From: Candidatus Gastranaerophilales bacterium
GTDB taxonomy: Bacteria; Cyanobacteriota; Vampirovibrionia; Gastranaerophilales; Gastranaerophilaceae
Reading direction: 5' to 3'
Assembly (NCBI GenBank): GCA_944323165.1
Contig: CALURK010000004.1
Span: 94,300-140,132, forward strand
Length of the DNA stretch: 45,833 bases
This document shows, piece after piece, positions 40,952 to 45,833 of this stretch. A program made the translations under genes and the position numbers. The notes beneath the pieces were generated by a model. That model did no database searches, was not told the origin of the DNA, and worked only from the letters and a program-made list of their open reading frames with translations. The number at the start of each line of letters is the position of its first letter. The first letter of the stretch is position 1.

Positions 40952-42010
40952 TTAATCAATTAAAACAATAGGTTTAATCAAATCTCTCGGTTTATCTTTC
41001 ATGAGCATTAATGCTTGTTCAACATTTTCCAAGCCGTGGAAAGTATGTGTAATAAGTTTTTCCGGATGAATTCTTCCAATCAGAGCCAGTCTTGCAAGTT
41101 TTTCTGAGCGCAATCTTCCTCCAGGCATCAGACCACCATTTATTTGTTTATGTCCCATACCGCAGCCCCATTCAACACGAGGAATTTTAATAAACTCTCC
41201 TTCTCCGAGATAGTTAACGTTTCCGATTTTGCCTCCGGGTTTAAGCATTTTAATAGCTTGTGCAAAGGTATCATTATCTCCTCCTGCAATTACAATTCTA
41301 TCAACGCCTTTTCCGTGAGTTTTGTCTAAAATTTGTTCAACAATATCTCCTTCTCGGTAGTTTATAATATCAGTAGCACCAAATTCTCTGGCTAAATCCG
41401 CACAATTCTTTCTGGATCCGACAGCATAAATATTCGCAGCTCCTCTAATAGCTGCAGCTGCAACAGCCATAAGCCCAACAGGCCCTATTCCTATAACAAC
41501 AATATTATCTCCGAATTGAATGTCTGCAAGTTCTACACCGTGAAATCCTGTTGGAACCATATCACTAATCATACAAGCTGCTTCCAAGCTAATTCCATCA
41601 GGAAGATGTGCTAAGTTTCCATCAGCGTCATTAACGTGGAAATATTCAGCAAAAACTCCATCTTTAAAGTTAGAGAATTTCCACCCAGAAAGCATTCCTC
41701 CGGAGTGCATTGCATAACCCTCTTGAGCTTCTAAGGAGTTCCAATCAGGAGTAATCGCTGATACAAGAACTTTGTCACCTGGTTTAAAATCTTTAACAAG
41801 GCTTCCGACTTCAACAACTTCTCCCACAGCTTCGTGTCCGAGAATCATGTTATGCCTTTCTCCGATTGCTCCAGACCAAACTGTATGAACGTCAGATGTG
41901 CAAGGTGCAAGTGCAAGCGGTTTACATATTGCATCCATTGGACCGCATTTTGGAATATCTTTTGTAATCCAACCGGTTTCACCGATTTTTAACATTGCAA
42001 AACCTTTCAT
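40952..42010 (-). CDS. NADP-dependent secondary alcohol dehydrogenase (TbADH/CbADH type)
   Basis: A 352-residue zinc alcohol dehydrogenase closely resembling the Thermoanaerobacter and Clostridium beijerinckii isopropanol dehydrogenases. It starts MKGFAMLKIGETGWI and has the zinc ligands C37 (LAPCTSD), H59-E60 (LGHEAVG) and D150 (SDMVPTGFHG). The GIGPVGLMAVA Rossmann motif, the NADP-type GSRKN loop and the INYREG tyrosine match those enzymes, as does PRVEWGCGMGHKQINGG. It interconverts ketones and secondary alcohols, a fermentative redox sink. It is monocistronic, with a near-ideal promoter and an AGGAGG ribosome site. Acquisition from Clostridia is plausible but inferred. Confidence 0.93.
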   Translation of the reverse strand: MKGFAMLKIGETGWITKDIPKCGPMDAICKPLALAPCTSDVHTVWSGAIGERHNMILGHEAVGEVVEVGSLVKDFKPGDKVLVSAITPDWNSLEAQEGYAMHSGGMLSGWKFSNFKDGVFAEYFHVNDADGNLAHLPDGISLEAACMISDMVPTGFHGVELADIQFGDNIVVIGIGPVGLMAVAAAAIRGAANIYAVGSRKNCADLAREFGATDIINYREGDIVEQILDKTHGKGVDRIVIAGGDNDTFAQAIKMLKPGGKIGNVNYLGEGEFIKIPRVEWGCGMGHKQINGGLMPGGRLRSEKLARLALIGRIHPEKLITHTFHGLENVEQALMLMKDKPRDLIKPIVLID

Positions 42011-42049
42011 ATAACCTCCTTTGGTTAAATTAAATTAATAAAAAGACCA

Positions 42050-42088
42050 CTTTACAATTTTAGCATATATTATAAGTCTTTACAATTT
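42050..42088 (-). promoter_or_regulatory. promoter and direct repeats upstream of the alcohol dehydrogenase gene
   Basis: On the minus strand, TTGTAA (42080-42085), a 17-nt spacer and TAAAAT (42057-42062, with TGC extension) form a good sigma-70 promoter. An 11-nt direct repeat CTTTACAATTT occurs at 42050-42060 and 42078-42088, 28 nt apart, overlapping both hexamers; it may be a regulator site. Confidence 0.6.
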
Positions 42089-42106
42089 GCTTGACTGTAT
42101 AGAAAG

Positions 42107-42727
42107 TTATATGCGATTTAAAATAAGTGACAAATCTTTTTTTTCGATAATTATGTTTGCCTTATCTTTAAGTATAGGCTTTGCGCAGAATGCAACTTTT
42201 TTAGAAGCGTATTCAAACATACTTAAATCATTTGCCCCATCTCCTACCGCAAGCGTGTCATTAGGGTCAATTCCCAAAATATTTTGAAGCCTTTTTAGCA
42301 TTTCTCCCTTACTGTTGTTAAACATCATTTCGCCGCCGACCAGGCCTGTAAGAAGGTTGTTTTTTGTATGTAAAATATTAGCAAAATCTGCATCTAAACC
42401 AATTTTTTTTGCAAAAGGCTCAGTTGCGTTTCTAAAACCTCCTGAAAAACAAATTACTTTATATCCCATTTTTTTTAGTTCAGTTACCGTTTCTTTTGCA
42501 CCGTTCATTTCCGGTAAATCTCTGCATATTTCATTAACTGTATTGATTTCCAAACCTTTAAGTAAAGAAACTCTATGTTGTAGGCTTTCAAAAAAATCTA
42601 TTTCCCCTTTCATTGCCCTGTCAGTAATTTCTTTAACCTGATTTTTTATTCCAATTTTTTCAGCAAGAAACTCTAGTGTTTCTCCGTCCATTAAAGTTGA
42701 GTCAAAATCAAAAACAGCTAATTTCAT
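42107..42727 (-). CDS. serB: phosphoserine phosphatase
   Basis: A 206-residue HAD phosphatase of the SerB type, the last step of serine synthesis. Motif I is AVFDFDSTLMDGETLEFLAE (nucleophile and acid/base aspartates, and the E of the cap), motif II is ICFSGGF, a lysine precedes GEMLKRLQ, and motif III is AVGDGANDLSMFEYA. It is the third gene of the serC-like/serA/serB operon, starting 4 nt after the serA stop. No ACT domain is present. Confidence 0.9.
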   Translation of the reverse strand: MKLAVFDFDSTLMDGETLEFLAEKIGIKNQVKEITDRAMKGEIDFFESLQHRVSLLKGLEINTVNEICRDLPEMNGAKETVTELKKMGYKVICFSGGFRNATEPFAKKIGLDADFANILHTKNNLLTGLVGGEMMFNNSKGEMLKRLQNILGIDPNDTLAVGDGANDLSMFEYASKKVAFCAKPILKDKANIIIEKKDLSLILNRI

Positions 42728-42731
42728 TTAT

Positions 42732-44333
42732 TTATCCTTGTTCTGCGTTTAGATTAATGTATTTAGGATTATGAACTCCGTCAATTCTTTCAATTTCTGA
42801 CAAAACATTTTTCTGAACTTCCGAATCAATATTAATAACCATTATAGATTCAGTTTCGTGCTTGTCATTTTTTTGAACAACGTTCATAGAGCCAATATTT
42901 ATGTTATTTTCACCTATAACTTGTGCCACTTTTGCGATCATAGAAGGTTTATTGACGTGTGGAACGATTAGCATGTGTTTTTGAGGTCTTATGCTTGTTT
43001 CGTAATCGTTTATTTTAACTATTCTAGGGAAATCTTTGGCAACAAGTGCACAAGCTACAATATTAGAAGTTTTGTCAGTTGTAAGTTTTATTGAGAGAAG
43101 TCCTGAAAAATTGCATTTAGCATTAGATTTTGTAGAGCTAATTTCAATTCCGCGTTTTTTAGCAAGAACAGGCGCGTTAACATAATTTACCCCTTCCAAA
43201 ATTGAAGATAATACCCCTTTTAAAACCGCGACTTCCAAAGGTTGTATATCAAGTCCTGAAAGGTAACCTTGGGCTGTTATTTCGATTGATTTAATTATGC
43301 CTTCAGAAATTTGCATGCACAATTCTCCTGCGTTTTCCGCAATTTGCATGTAATCCTTAACAGGTTCAAGTTTATCCGGTCTAAGTGACGGTATGTTTAC
43401 AGCAGCAGACGCTGAACCTCCTGATAATACTTCTTTTATTTGCTCCGCTACATCAATTGCCACATTTAATTGAGCTTCAGTTGTGCTTGCTCCTAGGTGA
43501 GGAGTTAGTACAATATTCCCTTTACAGTGAATTAGCGGACTTTCTGAAATGTTAGGTTCATTTTCAAATACATCAATTGCGGCAGCTGCAACTTGACCGC
43601 TTTCTATTGCGTCTTTTAAATCATTTTCATTTATTATACCGCCCCTTGCACAGTTGATAAGTCGAACACCTTTTTTCATTTTTGAAATGCTGTCTTTGTT
43701 GATTAAATTGACAGTATCTTTTGTTTTAGGAACATGAACTGTTATAAAATCACACTTTGGCCAAAATTCATCTAAGGTGCAAAAGTACTCCGCTCCAAAT
43801 TTTTCTACAACCTCTTTAGATGCAAAAGGATCATAAACAGCAAGCTTCATTCCTAAAGCTAGCGCTATTTCACCAACATGGGTTCCGATTTTTCCAAATC
43901 CGATTATACCGAGTGTTTTTTTGTATAATTCACAGCCGGTAAATTTAGAACGCTCCCATTTACCTTCTTTTGTTGATGCGGTTGCTTGAGCGATATTTCT
44001 TGCCATTGCAAGCATTAAGGCGATTGTATGCTCGGATGCCGCAACGGTATTACCGTCAGGAGAATTTACTACTATTATTCCCTTTTGTGTAGCTGCTTCT
44101 ACATCAATATTATCGACTCCGACTCCTGCTCTGCCTATTATCTTTAGGTTCTTAGCGGTTTCTATTACTTTTGATGTTACTTTTGTTTGGCTTCTTACCA
44201 TTAAAGCGTCGTATTGCGGAATAACCTTTATTAATTCCTCTTCCTCCATTGTCGGCAAAATGTCCACTTGAGCCACTTGTTCGATTATTTTTCCTGCAAG
44301 CTCATTAATTTTGTCTGTTATTAAAACTTTCAT
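42732..44333 (-). CDS. serA: D-3-phosphoglycerate dehydrogenase
   Basis: A 533-residue long-form PHGDH, oxidising 3-phosphoglycerate with NAD+ as the first committed step to serine. Seen are [19 protein letters not shown], the nucleotide fold [16 protein letters not shown], the arginine in [12 protein letters not shown] and [11 protein letters not shown] with the catalytic histidine. Then come the intervening ASB domain (about residues 315-450) and a C-terminal ACT domain starting [20 protein letters not shown], the usual site for serine feedback. The start at 44333 is chosen because a GAGG is 7 nt upstream; a TTG at 44339 is less likely. Confidence 0.93.
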   Translation of the reverse strand: MKVLITDKINELAGKIIEQVAQVDILPTMEEEELIKVIPQYDALMVRSQTKVTSKVIETAKNLKIIGRAGVGVDNIDVEAATQKGIIVVNSPDGNTVAASEHTIALMLAMARNIAQATASTKEGKWERSKFTGCELYKKTLGIIGFGKIGTHVGEIALALGMKLAVYDPFASKEVVEKFGAEYFCTLDEFWPKCDFITVHVPKTKDTVNLINKDSISKMKKGVRLINCARGGIINENDLKDAIESGQVAAAAIDVFENEPNISESPLIHCKGNIVLTPHLGASTTEAQLNVAIDVAEQIKEVLSGGSASAAVNIPSLRPDKLEPVKDYMQIAENAGELCMQISEGIIKSIEITAQGYLSGLDIQPLEVAVLKGVLSSILEGVNYVNAPVLAKKRGIEISSTKSNAKCNFSGLLSIKLTTDKTSNIVACALVAKDFPRIVKINDYETSIRPQKHMLIVPHVNKPSMIAKVAQVIGENNINIGSMNVVQKNDKHETESIMVINIDSEVQKNVLSEIERIDGVHNPKYINLNAEQG

Positions 44334-44343
44334 TCTCAATCCT

Positions 44344-45495
44344 CTATTTATTTAATTCTTCTATAAGTGTTTTTAGACCGTTTCCTAATGCGAATTTGTG
44401 TCCAAGTTTATATAAAGTGGATTCTAATGCACCGATACAAGAAATTAAATCTCTGTCGCTTACAAAACCTAAAGTTCCAATACGGAAAATCTTGTCTTTA
44501 AGCTGGTTTTGTCCGTTTGCAACAACTATGTCATAATCTTCTTTTAAGGTTTTTCTAATGGCTGGAACAGAAATGCCTTCAGGCGGAAGGATTGAAGTAA
44601 TCGCATAACTCGCATTCTTATCTTCAGAAACAAGAAGCTCTAAATTTAATGCCCTCAAGGCGGCTCTTAGAGCTAAACAATGCTTTTTGTGCCTCATATT
44701 TACATTTTCTATCCCCTCCGCTTTAATCATTTTAAGAGCTGTATTTAACCCTACAATTAAGTTAACTGCAGGCGTGAACGGAGTGGAATTAGATCTCGTA
44801 GATTTTCTGTAAGAAGCCCAGTCAAAATAAAAACTAGGATTTTTGCATTGCTCATAAACCTTCCAAGCTCTTTCATTTGCGGTAAGAAAGGCAAGTCCGG
44901 GAGGTATCATAAATCCTTTTTGCGAACCCGATATTAAAACGTCTATTCCCCATTCATCAGGCTTGCAAGGCATTGCGCAAACACTTGTTACTCCGTCAAC
45001 TACTGATAATGCTCCGTGAGCTCTTATTAGTGAACATAATGTTTGGATATCATTTGCTGCACCTGTGGAGGTTTCACTATGGGTAAGAGTTACAATTTTT
45101 ATTTCTTTGTTTATATCTTCTTCCAAACGCTTTTTAAGAATTTCAGGATTAATAACTTCTCCAGCGTTAACTTCAATTTTTTCAACGATAGCCCCCCTAG
45201 ATTCTGCAATTTTAGCCCATCGGTTTCCGAAATTTCCAAGAACAAGTGACAGAACTTTATCACCAGGATTTATAAGGTTTTCTAATGCTGCGCACATTGC
45301 ACCTGTACCACTTGAAGTATATAAAAAAACGTCATTTTGAGTCTGGAAAACGTACTTTAAATTTGTGTAAACTTCTTCTAATATGGAGGAAAATTCGGAG
45401 CTTCTGTGTCCAATCGGATGTTTTGCAATATCAAGCATTACCGATTCAGGAACCGGAGTCGGGCCCGGTATCATTAAAAAAGTTTTGTCTTTCAT
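44344..45495 (-). CDS. class V aminotransferase, probable phosphoserine aminotransferase
   Basis: A 383-residue class V PLP enzyme. It begins FLMIPGPTPVPESVM, with YTSSGTGAMCAALENLINPG, the aspartate in LSVVDGVTSV and the Schiff-base lysine in ISGSQKGFMIPPGLAF. By sequence it belongs to the serine-pyruvate / alanine-glyoxylate aminotransferase group rather than the usual SerC family. Since it heads an operon with serA and serB, it most likely supplies the phosphoserine aminotransferase step, as known for related enzymes in Thermotoga and some other bacteria. An AGGAGG site is 8 nt before ATG. The role is inferred from context. Confidence 0.85.
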   Translation of the reverse strand: MKDKTFLMIPGPTPVPESVMLDIAKHPIGHRSSEFSSILEEVYTNLKYVFQTQNDVFLYTSSGTGAMCAALENLINPGDKVLSLVLGNFGNRWAKIAESRGAIVEKIEVNAGEVINPEILKKRLEEDINKEIKIVTLTHSETSTGAANDIQTLCSLIRAHGALSVVDGVTSVCAMPCKPDEWGIDVLISGSQKGFMIPPGLAFLTANERAWKVYEQCKNPSFYFDWASYRKSTRSNSTPFTPAVNLIVGLNTALKMIKAEGIENVNMRHKKHCLALRAALRALNLELLVSEDKNASYAITSILPPEGISVPAIRKTLKEDYDIVVANGQNQLKDKIFRIGTLGFVSDRDLISCIGALESTLYKLGHKFALGNGLKTLIEELNK

Positions 45496-45577
45496 ATTAT
45501 TTTCCTCCTCTTAACTTTCTATTATTACATATATTGAGAAGAAATAATATTCTCTTAATAAAATTTAAAATTAACCT

Positions 45578-45833
45578 GTCAGCCTGAATTTATTTCAGGG
45601 GCTTGTAAGTGGAATAACGAGGATAGATCTTGAACCGAGTTCAGGATGACGTGCTCTATAACAATAGTTTTAACCCAAAGTAAGTATATTTATTTTGTCA
45701 CCCTGAATTTATTTCAGGGTCTAATTTGTGGAATAACGAGGTTGGATCCTGAACCAAGTTCAGGATGACGTGCTCTATAACAATAGTTTTAACCCAAAGT
45801 AAGTATATTTATTTTGTCACCCTGAATTTATTT
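45578..45833. repeat. 119-bp tandem repeat with internal palindromes (2.1 units visible)
   Basis: Units start at 45578, 45697 and 45816 (GTCA...CCTGAA), a period of exactly 119 bp. Each holds a 73-bp element with two hairpins (CCCTGAA/TTCAGGG-type; ATCCTGAAC/GTTCAGGAT) and GTCA...TGAC ends, then a 46-bp spacer. Positions 45638-45714 and 45757-45833 are identical over 77 nt, while the palindromic part differs at several sites between units 1 and 2. The array continues beyond the window. No gene is present from 45496 to the end. Confidence 0.85.

Noticed and set aside
45578..45833. CRISPR array at the right edge
   Set aside because: The period is 119 bp, the conserved part is longer than CRISPR repeats, the 'spacers' are the same in each unit, and no cas genes are seen.

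Overview
The window is AT-rich bacterial chromosome, tightly packed with genes on both strands in short operons. The cell looks Gram-negative: it has an outer-membrane efflux channel, an RND pump, an MCE/MlaD protein, a murein transglycosylase and MinCDE. No photosynthesis genes are present. The gene set (DUF4127, a PC4-type protein, cyanobacteria-like minC-minD-minE order, serine operon, clostridial-type secondary alcohol dehydrogenase) fits a gut Gastranaerophilales/'Melainabacteria' type (non-photosynthetic relatives of Cyanobacteria). That assignment is an inference from style and content, not from a marker gene.

Layout. 1-539: N-terminal part of clpB running off the left edge. 680-1236: a DUF559 nuclease-like gene between inverted, hairpin-forming G/C-rich repeats. 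1279-5482: DUF4127, then a minus-strand operon (aminotransferase, U32 protein, YqeG-like phosphatase). 5587-12576: envelope genes, namely two exported proteins, a Slt-type transglycosylase, a lipoprotein, LemA and two tandem DUF3137 paralogues. 12608-14280: tmk-prfB. 14283-20987: a LysR regulator divergent from a three-gene RND efflux operon. 20996-24458: a minus-strand two-component operon. 24567-29363: a PC4-type protein, a structured-RNA candidate, a large EF-hand/HExxH protein, and a sensorless kinase with a REC/degenerate-GGDEF/REC partner. 29457-29530: tRNA-Arg(TCT) with promoter and terminator. 29639-32976: DedA and a Ktr-type potassium operon ending in a HAMP protein that lacks a kinase. 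33085-38449: pgi, a double-AbrB plus XRE regulator pair, a hypothetical gene, an acetyltransferase, a sugar porter and an MCE protein. 38561-40897: minC-minD-minE. 40952-45495: secondary alcohol dehydrogenase and a complete serine pathway operon (serC-like, serA, serB). 45578-45833: 119-bp tandem repeats made of palindromes, running off the right edge.

Themes. Operons are translationally coupled by 1-19 nt overlaps (TAATG, GTGA or ATGA junctions). Promoters mostly show an extended -10 (TGN-TATAAT) with a poor -35. Several genes have the -10 only 6-7 nt before ATG and no Shine-Dalgarno, so their mRNAs are probably leaderless. The items most worth follow-up are the repeat-bracketed DUF559 unit, the candidate structured RNA at 24816-24951, the HExxH/EF-hand protein, the acidic tail on MinE, the Ktr-HAMP operon beside a sensorless kinase, and the 119-bp tandem repeats. 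I did not find a clear new defence island or CRISPR system.
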